Shown here: positions 1 to 8,378 of the stretch, one piece after another
Layout of the letters: each line of letters starts with the position of its first letter
Position numbering within the stretch: the stretch's first letter is position 1
From: Rhodospirillales bacterium
Lineage (GTDB): Bacteria > Pseudomonadota > Alphaproteobacteria > Rhodospirillales > Defluviicoccaceae
Reading direction: 5' to 3'
Assembly: GCA_016793925.1 (NCBI GenBank)
Contig: JAEULH010000084.1
Location: forward strand, 17,644 to 81,643
DNA length: 64,000 nucleotides
The notes under the pieces: generated by a model
What the model was told of the DNA's origin: nothing
Database searches by the model: none
What the model saw: only the letters and a program-made list of their open reading frames with translations
Position numbers and translations under genes: made by a program

Positions 1-143
1 CTGCGGTTATTCCAAGTGCGGCTGAGAAAAGGGGCGGCCTTGCCGCCTGGCGCAGCGGGTGCCGCGCGCTAACTGACAGTGGATGAACGACCGCCGCTGT
101 CTGGCGAGCGGTTTTCGCGGATCGGTCTTCGGAGCCGCACGCG
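1..143. other. Window edge upstream of the DUF2177 gene
   Basis: Frame 1 is open from the first base to a TAA at 70-72. It could be the last two dozen codons of a gene entering from the left, but the residues match nothing I recognise and other frames stop early too. The rest is a short leader for the gene starting at 144, with GGAG at about 125-129. Confidence 0.3.
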
Positions 144-542
144 ATGCAGTACGTCGTCGCCTACGTGTCCACTGCGGCCGTTTTCCTCGGCCTCGACAGC
201 CTCTGGCTTGGCTGGGTGGCGCGAAACGCCTACCGCCGCTGGATCGGCCACCTGCTGGCGGATGACATCGGCATGGCCGCCGCCGGCGCGTTCTACCTGG
301 TCTACGTGATCGGCCTGATCGTTTTCGCCGTCGCTCCGGCGTTGCGCGAAGGTGCCTGGTCGACGGCTGCGATGTATGGCGCGCTGTTTGGCCTGTTCGC
401 CTACGGCACCTACGAGATAAGCAACTTCGCGACCTTGCGCGACTGGCCGATTTCGATGGTCATCGTCGACATGCTCTGGGGCTCGGCGTTGAGCGCAGCG
501 TCCGCCGTCGCCGGCTTCGCCGTGACGCGCTATTTCGTCTAG
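144..542 (+). CDS. DUF2177 family membrane protein
   Basis: A 132-residue, very hydrophobic protein that fits the DUF2177 family in length and motifs. It has four predicted membrane segments. The central GALFGLFAYGTYEISNFATL stretch is the family hallmark, and AFYLVYVIGLIVFAV precedes it. The biochemical role of the family is unknown; its members are inner-membrane proteins. The ATG follows a GGAG at suitable distance. The stop codon interlocks with that of the opposing GFA gene (539-542), so the two genes converge tail to tail with no terminator space. Confidence 0.88.
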   Translation: MQYVVAYVSTAAVFLGLDSLWLGWVARNAYRRWIGHLLADDIGMAAAGAFYLVYVIGLIVFAVAPALREGAWSTAAMYGALFGLFAYGTYEISNFATLRDWPISMVIVDMLWGSALSAASAVAGFAVTRYFV

Positions 543-1054
543 ACGCCGCGCTGTCGATCCGGCCCCGGGACCCAGCCCTCGGGCGTATCGTGATCGGGAT
601 GCTGATGGCTCGCCATCCGCGCCTGACGATCCGGCTCCATGTCGTCATCGGTGGTTCCGCCTGGCAACTCCGCAAGCCTGTCGAGCCAAGCGAGCCGGCT
701 CTCGGTGCCGAGGTGTTTGCCGGGCGGCGTCTCGGCCGGGCGATCGAGGCTGCCGATGGTGACGTCGATCCACTCGGAATCCGAATAGGCGAAGCTCAAT
801 GGCGTGCCGCACGCAGAACAGAAGCCGCGCACGGCGACCGACGAGCTGTGGAACGTATCGGGCGTTCCCCGGGTCCAGGCGAAGTCGCGGACCCTGATCG
901 GGGCCAGCGCCGCGAACGGTCCGCCGACGGCCTTCTGGCACATGCGACAGTGGCAAAGGTGTACGCCCTCCGGCCGCGCGTAGAGGGCGTAGCGGACGGC
1001 GCCGCACTGGCAGCCGCCGGTGAGGATTGCCGCGCACCTTGTCGCTTCGCTCAT
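539..1054 (-). CDS. GFA family protein (glutathione-dependent formaldehyde-activating/CENP-V fold)
   Basis: A 171-residue zinc protein of the GFA (Mss4-like) family. The cysteine pattern is clear: CQCGAVRY near the N-terminus, CHCRMCQK next, then FCSACGTPLSF, with an IDVTIGSLD strand typical of the fold. Family members bind two zincs. A few act in glutathione-formaldehyde adduct handling, but most have no known substrate, so a specific enzymatic role here is inference. The last 40 or so residues (DDDMEPDRQARMASHQHP onward) are polar and probably disordered. It is transcribed towards, and overlaps the stop of, the DUF2177 gene. Confidence 0.9.
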   Translation of the reverse strand: MSEATRCAAILTGGCQCGAVRYALYARPEGVHLCHCRMCQKAVGGPFAALAPIRVRDFAWTRGTPDTFHSSSVAVRGFCSACGTPLSFAYSDSEWIDVTIGSLDRPAETPPGKHLGTESRLAWLDRLAELPGGTTDDDMEPDRQARMASHQHPDHDTPEGWVPGPDRQRGV

Positions 1055-1182
1055 CGTGCTCCCCCGGTTGGCCTGCCTTACTTCCGCCGCGGCTATTGCA
1101 TAGGTGAGACCGGCTTGTCTACGCGGAGGCTGCGCACTCGCGGGGCCAAGCCGTATCGATCGCTGAATGGAGCCTGCCCATC

Positions 1183-1746
1183 ATGACCCCAGCCGCCGCT
1201 TTCCACCGCCCGGCGTGCCTGCGCGCGCCCTGCGGGCGAGCCGCCCACTTCAACCGCCGGCGGGTATTGAAGCTTGCCGCCGCCGGCGCAACGCTGCTCT
1301 CCGCGCCCGTGTTTCCGAGGCCTGCCGCAGCCGGTCATGCCGACGCCCTGCTCCTGAGCTGCATGGACTACCGCTTGCTCGACGATATCGTTCGCTATAT
1401 GGACGGCCGCGAGCTTACCGACAACTACGATCAGGTCATCCTCGCCGGCGCATCCCTCGGGGCGACGACCAACGTCTACCCGTCGTGGGGCGAGACATTC
1501 TGGTCGCACCTGCAGCTCGCGCTCGATCTTCATCACGTCAACAAGCTGATCGTCCTCGATCACCGCGACTGCGGCGCCTACAAGGCCATCTTCGGTCAGG
1601 ACTACGCAGCCGACCCGCAGCGCGAGACGGAAATACACGCCCTTCAGATGAAGGAGCTGAATGCCCTGGTTGCGGAAAAGCACCCGACGTTGCCGACCGA
1701 GTTGCTGCTCATGTCCCTCGACGGCTCGGTGGAAACAATCAGCTAG
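1183..1746 (+). CDS. Exported beta-carbonic anhydrase-like protein with Tat-type signal
   Basis: A 187-residue protein resembling beta-carbonic anhydrases. The zinc-site pattern is visible: C60-x-D62-x-R64 in LSCMDYRLL, and H127-x-x-C130 in LDHRDCGAY. A twin-arginine type leader comes first (NRRRVLKLAAAGATLL, residues 24-39, then an Ala-Pro-rich h/c region ending near AAA-GHADA), which implies folded export through the TatABC system also encoded here at 43.2-44.9 kb. Family knowledge supports zinc-dependent CO2/bicarbonate interconversion. Periplasmic location and actual activity are inference. It is shorter than typical enzymes of the family (about 200-220 residues) once the leader is removed. 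It converges on chaC, 11 bp away. Confidence 0.75.
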   Translation: MTPAAAFHRPACLRAPCGRAAHFNRRRVLKLAAAGATLLSAPVFPRPAAAGHADALLLSCMDYRLLDDIVRYMDGRELTDNYDQVILAGASLGATTNVYPSWGETFWSHLQLALDLHHVNKLIVLDHRDCGAYKAIFGQDYAADPQRETEIHALQMKELNALVAEKHPTLPTELLLMSLDGSVETIS

Positions 1747-1757
1747 ATCGGCAGGGC

Positions 1758-2411
1758 TCACGGTTCGGCAGAGCGGGCAGCGTCGCCTGCGTGCCCGCCG
1801 GAGGCTTCGCCGGCAACCTCGGCGAGAGCGAGAACGCGGTGCAGCGGCCCATCGGCGATGCCGATGCGATCGAGATGGGCGATGACGTTGCGCAAGTAGT
1901 CGAGCGAAGCGCCATAGCTCCCGCGCCCCTGACGTACGAGACGGGCAGCCTCTTCCGGCGCCAGCGTTCCGACGTACTGGCGGTGGCGCGGTTCTGCGAC
2001 GAACGCAAGCGCACGGACGCTTTCGCCGCCGTCGAGGCGAACAGGCACAAGCTTCGGGCGGTAGGCTGCGGTCGACATTTCCCGCTGCTCGAGGTAGGCG
2101 AGCGTGGTCGCGTAGTGTCCCGGCGCGACGCGAAGCGCCCGCCCTGCGCACGACCCGCCGCGATCCAGCCCGAGGACCAGACCGGGCTTCGTCTCGGTGC
2201 CGCGGTTGCGGATCGACAGGATGCAGAGCGCGCGGTGGTAGCCGCGCAGCAGCGCCGGACGCACCTCGGCGCAGACGAAGTTCGGCTCCCACATCAGCGA
2301 GCCGTAGGCGAATACCCACAGCGGCTCGGGGCGCGTTTCGTCGGGCGGCCCGCCCGCGCCCCAGGTGGCGACGATGAGCGGTGCGCATGCCCGCACGGCC
2401 GGTTCGTTCAT
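1758..2411 (-). CDS. chaC: ChaC-like glutathione-specific gamma-glutamylcyclotransferase
   Basis: A 217-residue ChaC-family protein. These enzymes cleave glutathione to 5-oxoproline and Cys-Gly in the cytosol. The substrate-loop motif VFAYGSLMW starts near residue 33. It is followed by the family's RALCILSIRNRGT and LVLGLDRGGSC strands, and by TLAYLEQREM, which holds the candidate catalytic glutamate. RGSYGASLDYLRNVI near the C-terminus is also typical. The ATG at 2411 overlaps the stop of the upstream EamA gene by four bases (ATGA), so the two are probably translationally coupled. A longer open frame runs upstream but overlaps the EamA gene and has no family similarity. A second, distinct GGCT protein is at 52953-53333. 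Confidence 0.92.
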   Translation of the reverse strand: MNEPAVRACAPLIVATWGAGGPPDETRPEPLWVFAYGSLMWEPNFVCAEVRPALLRGYHRALCILSIRNRGTETKPGLVLGLDRGGSCAGRALRVAPGHYATTLAYLEQREMSTAAYRPKLVPVRLDGGESVRALAFVAEPRHRQYVGTLAPEEAARLVRQGRGSYGASLDYLRNVIAHLDRIGIADGPLHRVLALAEVAGEASGGHAGDAARSAEP

Positions 2412-3319
2412 GCCCGCGTCACCAGAGCGACGCCGACGGCCGCCACGGCCATGCCGGCGATCGCCGGCGGGCCGAGCGTCTCTCCGAACAGCATCCAAGC
2501 CAGGGCCGCAGTGACCGCCGGGGTCAGGTAGAACAGGCTGGCGACGCGGGCAGCCGCGCCGCGTCGGATCAGCAGGTAAAGCAGGCTGATGGCGCCGATG
2601 GAAAGCACGAGAATCAGCCAGCCGAGGGCGAAAACGAACGCGCCGGTCCACTCCACCCGCATGGTCTCCGTGAACAGGGCGATGGGAACGTAGGCCAGGC
2701 CGACCGTTGCGTATTGGATGGCCGAACCGGTGCAGATGTGCATGCCGGCGCCATGGCGCTTCTGGTAGAGCGTTCCCGCGGTCATCCCGGCGAGGGCCGC
2801 AACGGCCCATCCGGCGCCGGCGATATCCGCCGGCCGCAGGCTCAGCTTATTGGCGACGACCAGCAAAACGCCGACGAAACCGAGGCCGAAGCCGAGCCAC
2901 TGTCGTCGGCTCACCCTTTCGCCGAGATAGGCAGGCGCGGCTACCGCCGTGAGGAGAGGCTGCAGGCCGACGATCAGTGCGGCGATGCCGGCGGGCACGC
3001 CGGCGGCGATCGAGGAAAACACGCCGCCCAGGTAGATGCCGTGGATCATTAACCCGGCGGCGGCGATCCGGCCGATCTGCGCCGGGTCACGCGGCCACGG
3101 CGCGCCGACGACGACGGCGGCGACGCCGAGAATCGCAGCGGCGCAGAAGAAGCGGATCAGCAGGAAGGTAAACGGTTCGGCATAGGGCAGGCCGAATTTG
3201 GCGCCGACGAACCCGGTGCTCCAGAGGACCACAAACGTCGCCGGCATGAGCGCGATCCATGGCGATGCCTGCCCTGCGATTTCCCCGTTTGACACCGCTG
3301 TCGCAGGCTTGTTTGCCAT
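2408..3319 (-). CDS. DMT-superfamily EamA permease
   Basis: A 303-residue inner-membrane transporter of the drug/metabolite (EamA) type. Ten hydrophobic segments form two EamA repeats. The first begins at about residue 22 (LMPATFVVLWSTGFVGAKFG), and the second at about 160 and ends with the LFGETLGPPAIAGMAVAAVGV signature. The substrate cannot be read from sequence; relatives move metabolites such as amino acids out of the cell. The ATG at 3319 begins MANKPATAVSN. An open frame continues upstream, but only antisense to the DUF2125 gene. It is the first gene of a two-gene unit with chaC and is divergent from the DUF2125 gene. Confidence 0.9.
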   Translation of the reverse strand: MANKPATAVSNGEIAGQASPWIALMPATFVVLWSTGFVGAKFGLPYAEPFTFLLIRFFCAAAILGVAAVVVGAPWPRDPAQIGRIAAAGLMIHGIYLGGVFSSIAAGVPAGIAALIVGLQPLLTAVAAPAYLGERVSRRQWLGFGLGFVGVLLVVANKLSLRPADIAGAGWAVAALAGMTAGTLYQKRHGAGMHICTGSAIQYATVGLAYVPIALFTETMRVEWTGAFVFALGWLILVLSIGAISLLYLLIRRGAAARVASLFYLTPAVTAALAWMLFGETLGPPAIAGMAVAAVGVALVTRA

Positions 3320-3433
3320 GACCTTGCCACAATCTTTCGGACGGGGAACGCTATCCGCTCGCTTCCGTGACCGCAACCGCCTATAAATGTGTAAATCATG
3401 GCATTCCGGAGCGCCTGAAAGTCCGGTGATTTT

Positions 3434-4606
3434 ATGAATCGAGCCGAGGCATTGCACCCTCACCCCGTCACCTCTGCGGCAGCGGGGACCACCAAGCCGC
3501 TGTCGCGTCGTCGCGGCTTCGGCCTCAGCGCCGCTGCGGCGATCCTTGTCCTGATCGCGATTGTCTACGGCTCGCTGTGGATGGTCGCAAGCCTGCACCT
3601 GCGCAACGGCGTTCTCGAGTGGGTCGCTGCGCGGCAGGCAGAAGGCTACCGAATCTCCTTCGCCGGTCTGGACCTGGGCGGCTTCCCGCTGGCAGCGCGG
3701 GTGACGATTCTTGACCCCGTCGTCACTGCACCTGACGGCCGCACATTTTTCTGGTCTTGGGCGGGCGATCGCGCGGCCATCGAGGCCAGTCCCTTCCGTT
3801 TCGACGGGATCACGTTGCGCCTCGCCGGGGAAGAGGCGCTGTCCATCAATGTCGGCGGCAAGCTCAAGACCTATCGCGGCGGCGCCGATGAAATCACGCT
3901 GCAGACCTCGGCCGGGCTTGCGCCAAGCTCCGGAGGGCTGACCGTACGTGGTCTGGCCCTGACCGCGGATGAGCCGGGCGACGCCATTCGGCTGGAGCGA
4001 TTGAGCGCGTCGAGCGCGCTGAGCCGGCAGACTGCGCCATCCGGCCCGGAGGCCTTGCTCGCCGTGCGCATCGACGCCCTTGGCCTGCAGTTGCCCCAGC
4101 AGCTCGATCTGCCGCTGGGTAACACACTCGACGAGGTCGCCGTCGACGCGACCATCCGCGGCTTGATGCATCCGTTCGCGAACCTGCGCGACGGTCTCGA
4201 GCGATGGCGCGACGGCGGCGGCATGGTCGACTTCGCACGTCTCGGCTTCAACTACGGGCCCTTGACCCTGAGCAGCGTCGGGACTCTTTCCCTCGACGAC
4301 GCAGCGCAACCGGTCGGGACGTTCACCGCCCGCATCCTGGGGTTCCAGCAGACGATCGACGCGCTGGCCGACCGCGGGATTATCGACGGTCGGGTCGCCG
4401 GCAAGGCCCGAATGGCGCTGGCGCTCCTTAGCCGGAAGCCTCCCGGCGCAAACGCGCCGATGCTGCAGGTGCCATTGACGCTGCGCGAACGCACCCTGTC
4501 CGTCGGGCCGCTGTCACTGCTGGTCGTTCCGGAGATCGAATGGCCGCGTGGCCCCAATTCACAGGGAGGCGCCCTGCCGGCGTTCCGCCCGAAGGTCTCC
4601 GGCTGA
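3434..4606 (+). CDS. DUF2125 domain-containing protein
   Basis: A 390-residue protein with one N-terminal membrane segment (residues about 29-51, GLSAAAAILVLIAIVYGSLW) followed by a large extracytoplasmic region. The start of that region, VLEWVAARQAEGYRISFAGL then GGFPLAARVTILDP, matches DUF2125, an alphaproteobacterial family. Similar AsmA-like beta-rich envelope proteins suggest an envelope role, but no function is established. An AT-rich TATAAA at 3382-3387 lies about 50 bp upstream and could be a -10 element, although no good -35 accompanies it. The membrane-anchored YqgE gene follows after 22 bp in the same direction. Confidence 0.85.
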   Translation: MNRAEALHPHPVTSAAAGTTKPLSRRRGFGLSAAAAILVLIAIVYGSLWMVASLHLRNGVLEWVAARQAEGYRISFAGLDLGGFPLAARVTILDPVVTAPDGRTFFWSWAGDRAAIEASPFRFDGITLRLAGEEALSINVGGKLKTYRGGADEITLQTSAGLAPSSGGLTVRGLALTADEPGDAIRLERLSASSALSRQTAPSGPEALLAVRIDALGLQLPQQLDLPLGNTLDEVAVDATIRGLMHPFANLRDGLERWRDGGGMVDFARLGFNYGPLTLSSVGTLSLDDAAQPVGTFTARILGFQQTIDALADRGIIDGRVAGKARMALALLSRKPPGANAPMLQVPLTLRERTLSVGPLSLLVVPEIEWPRGPNSQGGALPAFRPKVSG

Positions 4607-4628
4607 AGCGCGCCCGGAGGTGGGTCGC

Positions 4629-5279
4629 GTGGCCGGACGGTGGCGGACAACAGCCTTCGGCGCGTTGGTCGCTTCGGCTGTCATCGCGCTCGCCTGGATC
4701 GCCTTTACCCCGCTACATTCGCCCGAAGCAGGCGAGAAACGGGCGCAGCTTCCGGCGCAGAGGCTGGTCGGCCAGTTTCTTGTCGCTACGCCGCAACTGA
4801 GCGATCCCCGCTTCGCCGAGAGCGTGATCTATATCGTCGCAGACGATGACGGAGGCGCGATGGGCCTCATCGTCAACCGGGTCTACGGCCGCGGCCCGCT
4901 GAGCGCTCTGCTCAGCGCTTTCGGCGTCGAGGGCGAAGGCGCAAGCGGTACGGTGGCCTTGTACTATGGCGGCCCGGTCATGCCGCGGAGCGGCTTCATC
5001 CTGCACAGCGGCGACTACAGTGGGCCCGAGACGCAAGAGATCGTCGCCGGCGTCTCCCTCTCCACCGGGGCCGACGCCCTGCGCGCCATGGGGGCGGGGG
5101 AAGGCCCGCGGCAGAGCCGGATCATGCTCGGTTACGCCGGCTGGGGGCCGGGTCAACTCGCCGACGAGATCGCCCGCGGCGACTGGCTGACGGCGTCCGC
5201 CGGACCGGCTCTCGTTTTCGACGATGATGCCGAGACGCTATGGAAGCGCATCTACCCGCACGCCGGGAAGGCTCTCTGA
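4629..5279 (+). CDS. YqgE/AlgH family protein with N-terminal membrane anchor
   Basis: A YqgE/AlgH (UPF0301) protein. Its core runs from about residue 45 (LVGQFLVATPQLSDPRFAESVIYI) through GAMGLIVNR, YYGGPV, GFILHS and RIMLGYAGWGPGQL, all family signatures. I place the start at the GTG at 4629, because GGAGG at 4616-4620 sits eight bases before it and the frame begins VAGRWRTTAFGAL. The product is then 216 residues with a hydrophobic stretch at about 8-27 (TAFGALVASAVIALAWIAFT). Standard family members are about 185-200 residues and lack such a segment. A longer frame from 4548 would start inside the DUF2125 gene. The family's function is unclear; in pseudomonads algH affects alginate genes. 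Confidence 0.88.
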   Translation: MAGRWRTTAFGALVASAVIALAWIAFTPLHSPEAGEKRAQLPAQRLVGQFLVATPQLSDPRFAESVIYIVADDDGGAMGLIVNRVYGRGPLSALLSAFGVEGEGASGTVALYYGGPVMPRSGFILHSGDYSGPETQEIVAGVSLSTGADALRAMGAGEGPRQSRIMLGYAGWGPGQLADEIARGDWLTASAGPALVFDDDAETLWKRIYPHAGKAL

Positions 5280-5307
5280 CACCGTCGCCGGCCCGCGCTT
5301 TCGTCTC

Positions 5308-6201
5308 CTATTCCTGCCTGGCGGCAAGCACGCGACGGCGGATCTCGCGTGTCCGGATGAAGTGTTCCTGCAACGGCTCGGCCTCGCCCCAGCGGATCGC
5401 GCGCTGCAGCGCCGTCAGATCCTCGTTGAATCGGCCCAGCATCTCGAGCACGGCGTCGCGATTGTTAAGGAAGATGTCGCGCCACATGACCGGATCCGAG
5501 GCGGCGATGCGGGTGAAGTCGCGGAAACCGCCGGCGGAGAACTTCGCCACCTCAAGCCTGAGATGCTCTTCCAGATCGGTCGCGGTACCGACGATGGTGT
5601 AGGCGATGAGATGGGGCAGGTGCGAAGTGATCGCCAGCACCCGGTCGTGATGCTGCGCCGGCATGATCTCGACCGTCATGCCTGCCTGGCGCCAAAGAGC
5701 GGCGATCCGCTCGATTGCATTCGGATCGGCGCCGGTCGGCGGCGTAAGGATGCAGAATCGCCCCTGGAACAGCTCGGCGAACCCCGCCTCGGGACCGGAG
5801 TGCTCGGTGCCGGCAACGGGATGGCCGGGCACGAGATGGACGCCTTCGGGGAGATGCGGGGCGATGTCGCGGATGACGCATTGCTTCACCGAGCCGACAT
5901 CGCTGACGATACAGCCCGGGCTCAGGGCCGGGGCCATGGCTTCGGCGATGGCGGCGTAGGCGCCGAGCGGCGTGCACAGCATGACCAGGTCGGCGCCTTC
6001 GACGACCTGGCGCGGATCGGTCGTGGTGCTGTCGGCCAACCCCAGCGCGCAGACGGTATCGAGGGTGCCGTGGGAGCGGGCGCAGACCGCGATGTGGCGG
6101 GCGAGGCCGTCGCGGCGGATCACCCGCGCCAGCGACGAGCCGATCAGGCCGATGCCGATCAGCGCGATCTTGGCGAACGGCGGAGCTTCCGGCTGCCCCA
6201 T
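5308..6201 (-). CDS. tyrA: Prephenate/arogenate dehydrogenase
   Basis: A 297-residue TyrA/TyrC-type dehydrogenase: NAD(P)-dependent oxidative decarboxylation of prephenate or arogenate towards tyrosine, in the cytosol. The Rossmann motif GIGLIGSS lies at residues 16-23. GHPVAGTEHSGPEAG and SHLPHLIAY are the catalytic and substrate-binding signatures of the family, and no ACT domain follows. It begins three bases after the hisC stop (6205) and ends a three-gene operon with chorismate mutase and hisC, which together complete the route from chorismate to tyrosine. Whether prephenate or arogenate is the preferred substrate cannot be read from the sequence. Confidence 0.95.
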   Translation of the reverse strand: MGQPEAPPFAKIALIGIGLIGSSLARVIRRDGLARHIAVCARSHGTLDTVCALGLADSTTTDPRQVVEGADLVMLCTPLGAYAAIAEAMAPALSPGCIVSDVGSVKQCVIRDIAPHLPEGVHLVPGHPVAGTEHSGPEAGFAELFQGRFCILTPPTGADPNAIERIAALWRQAGMTVEIMPAQHHDRVLAITSHLPHLIAYTIVGTATDLEEHLRLEVAKFSAGGFRDFTRIAASDPVMWRDIFLNNRDAVLEMLGRFNEDLTALQRAIRWGEAEPLQEHFIRTREIRRRVLAARQE

Positions 6202-6204
6202 CGC

Positions 6205-7320
6205 CTAGCGCCGGGCCAGGTGGTCTTCGAGCGCGGCGACCAGCTCGCGCAGTTCGTCTTCGCGACCGATCGTGATGCGCAAGGCATCCGGCAGCCGGTA
6301 GGCCGCCATGCGCCGGACGATGATGCCGCGGCGCTTGAGGAAGGCATCGGCCGCATCGACGGCGTCGGGGTCGGGGAAACGGGCAAGGACGAAGTTGGCG
6401 AAGCTTTCGCCGACATCGAGCCCAAGCCCGAGCAAGGCGTCGCGCAGCCAGGCGCGCCAGTAGGCGTTGTGTTCCTGGGCGCGCTGGACGAATGCGCCGT
6501 CGGCCAAGGCCGCGACGCCCGCGGCCTGGGCCAGCGACGAGACGTTGAACGGGTTGCGGCTCCGGTTGAGGACATCGGCGATTTCCGGCGGGCAGTAGGC
6601 CCAGCCAAGGCGCAACCCGCCCAGCCCGTAGATCTTGGAGAATGTCCGGGTAACGACCACGTTGTCGCCGGCGTCGACCAGGTCGAAGCCGCAGGTGTAG
6701 TCGGCCTGCGCGATGTATTCGGCGTAGGCGGCGTCGATGACCAGCAGGACGTCGCGACGCAGGCCTGCGCGCAGTCGCGCCATCTCCGCCGCCGGGACAA
6801 AGGTTCCCGTGGGGTTGTTCGGATTGGCGAGAAAGACGATGCGGGTGGTTTCGCTCACGCCGGCAAGAATAGCGTCGACATCGGCGGTCAGGTTCCGCTC
6901 GGCCACGGCCAGCGGCGTCGCGCCTGCGGCCTGGGCGGCGATCGGATACATCAGGAAGCCGTGGCGGGTGTAGACCACCGTGTCGCCGGGACCGGCGTAG
7001 GCCCGGCAAAGCAGGCCGATCAGCTCGTCGGAACCCGCCCCGCAGACAATGCGCCCGGCGTCGAGGCCGTGGATGCGACCGATCTGCCGGCGGAGCTCGG
7101 CGCAGCCGCCGTCGGGATAGCGATGGATGGCCTCTCCGCCCTCGCGCAGCGCGGCCAAGGCGCGCGGGCTGGGACCGAGGGCGCTTTCGTTCGAGGCGAG
7201 CTTGATGATCCGCTCGACGCCGGCAACGGCGGATTCGCCGCCGACATAGGGCGCAATGTCGAGAATGCCGGGCCGTGGCAGAAGCATGGCGGTCATGCCG
7301 ACGTCAGGAGGCTTCAGCAT
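6205..7320 (-). CDS. hisC: Histidinol-phosphate/aromatic aminotransferase (HisC family)
   Basis: A PLP-dependent fold-type I aminotransferase of about 365 residues. Signatures in order are PRPGILDIAPYVGGES (N-terminal HisC motif), LASNESALGPSP, IHRYPDGG, FLANPNNPTGT, DAAYAEY, and the cofactor-lysine region TFSKIYGLGGLRLG. HisC proteins make histidinol phosphate. Family members lying between chorismate mutase and prephenate dehydrogenase, as here, often also or mainly transaminate aromatic keto acids, which is the inference for this copy. The ATG at 7320 overlaps the chorismate mutase gene by 17 bases. A second in-frame ATG at 7296 would leave a 7-base gap; neither has a convincing ribosome site. 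Confidence 0.93.
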   Translation of the reverse strand: MLKPPDVGMTAMLLPRPGILDIAPYVGGESAVAGVERIIKLASNESALGPSPRALAALREGGEAIHRYPDGGCAELRRQIGRIHGLDAGRIVCGAGSDELIGLLCRAYAGPGDTVVYTRHGFLMYPIAAQAAGATPLAVAERNLTADVDAILAGVSETTRIVFLANPNNPTGTFVPAAEMARLRAGLRRDVLLVIDAAYAEYIAQADYTCGFDLVDAGDNVVVTRTFSKIYGLGGLRLGWAYCPPEIADVLNRSRNPFNVSSLAQAAGVAALADGAFVQRAQEHNAYWRAWLRDALLGLGLDVGESFANFVLARFPDPDAVDAADAFLKRRGIIVRRMAAYRLPDALRITIGREDELRELVAALEDHLARR

Positions 7321-8224
7321 CGACGCCGGTCGCCGTCGCGGCGCTCGCCTGTCTGGCGACGGGGCCAAGGGCCTCGGCGTCCAAAGGCTCCGCATAGCCG
7401 CCGAGGGTCAGGAGGCGGTTGAGGGATCGCCCCATGGCCTTGCCCACGGCGTCGAGACGGAGGTCGCCGGGGCCGACGAAATCCGCGACCTCGACCAGAT
7501 AAAGCATCGAGGCCGGCGCCTCGCCTTCATGCCAGGCGAAGGTGGCCAGTGGCGTCAGTCCGGCGCCGTCGAGCGCGGCCGCGAGTCGCGCCGCGCCGGT
7601 TCCGGCCTCGACATCGGCCGCGATATAGGTGCGGTCTCGTCCCGTCGGCCGCACCGCCACCGGACAGATCACCAGGGCCTGCGCCTCGCCGCCGCGCGTG
7701 CTGGCGGGACCGGCGAACGGCAGCTTCGCGATGATTCGCGGCGCTTCCGGTTGGCCGGTGACGAGGTGACGCCACCACGGATCGACGTCGTCGTTGCCCG
7801 GCAGCGGCAGGACGCCGACGATCGCCTCGTGCCGACGGACGGCCTCGATGACCGAACGCGCCGAGGTGTGGCGGGTCATCGGCGTGTAGGCGCCATACTG
7901 GTCGCGCGCCAGGTCCCAGTAGCGGCCGTCGGCGTCGGGCATATAGGCGGCCACCGAAAAAGGTCCCTCGAACGACAGCGTCGCGTTGATGAGCTGCCGC
8001 CAGATCGCTACAAGTTCAGGCTTCGGAAACGGCCCGCGATGGCGGCCGACGATCCGGTAGACGATCTCCGCCTCGCGCGACGGCTGGATCTTGATCGGCA
8101 GGTCGTGCTTGATCACGCGGACCTGTTCGACCAGTTCTGTACGACGGATGATCAGGTCGTGTATGGCATCGTCGATGGCGTCGATCTCAGACCGCACGGA
8201 TGCGAGGTCTTGGTCCAGGCTCAT
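7304..8224 (-). CDS. Chorismate mutase (AroQ class) with C-terminal regulatory-like region
   Basis: A 306-residue protein. Residues 1-90 form an AroQ-type helical chorismate mutase domain: LASVRSEIDAIDDAIHDLIIRR, then KIQPSREAEIVYRIV and ELVAIWRQLINATLS. This domain turns chorismate into prephenate. The remaining 210 residues resemble the prephenate-dehydratase/ACT arrangement of P-proteins in outline (VAAYMPDADG, TSARSVIEAVRRHEAIVGVLPLPGN, later an ACT-like strand pattern around SMLYLVEVADFVG). The classic dehydratase catalytic TRF motif is not visible, so I do not call it a bifunctional PheA. The start is the ATG at 8224. It is the first gene of the operon with hisC and tyrA, and is divergent from metX. 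Confidence 0.85.
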   Translation of the reverse strand: MSLDQDLASVRSEIDAIDDAIHDLIIRRTELVEQVRVIKHDLPIKIQPSREAEIVYRIVGRHRGPFPKPELVAIWRQLINATLSFEGPFSVAAYMPDADGRYWDLARDQYGAYTPMTRHTSARSVIEAVRRHEAIVGVLPLPGNDDVDPWWRHLVTGQPEAPRIIAKLPFAGPASTRGGEAQALVICPVAVRPTGRDRTYIAADVEAGTGAARLAAALDGAGLTPLATFAWHEGEAPASMLYLVEVADFVGPGDLRLDAVGKAMGRSLNRLLTLGGYAEPLDAEALGPVARQASAATATGVDAEAS

Positions 8225-8378
8225 GGTCGTTTCCGGAAGTACGCGGATCTGACGCCCGCACCCGTGGCGTTGCGAGCGGACTAGTGATAATGCGAGCGCA
8301 TCGGCAAAGCAAAGAGAGTTTGGCCCCGCACCGCCGCCCGCGCGGCGGCGTCCGCGGCAAAAGCGGCGATTCAAGGCG

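Noticed and set aside
5224..7422. A 732-codon plus-strand open frame opposite tyrA and hisC
   Set aside because: Composition is the mirror image of the real genes, rich in Arg/Gly/Asp, with no motif and no ribosome site.
8225..8378. A possible SAM-type riboswitch before metX
   Set aside because: I looked for the SAM-II pseudoknot pattern (loop and AAAGCUA-like element) and did not find it; the AT-leaning words there do not fit.
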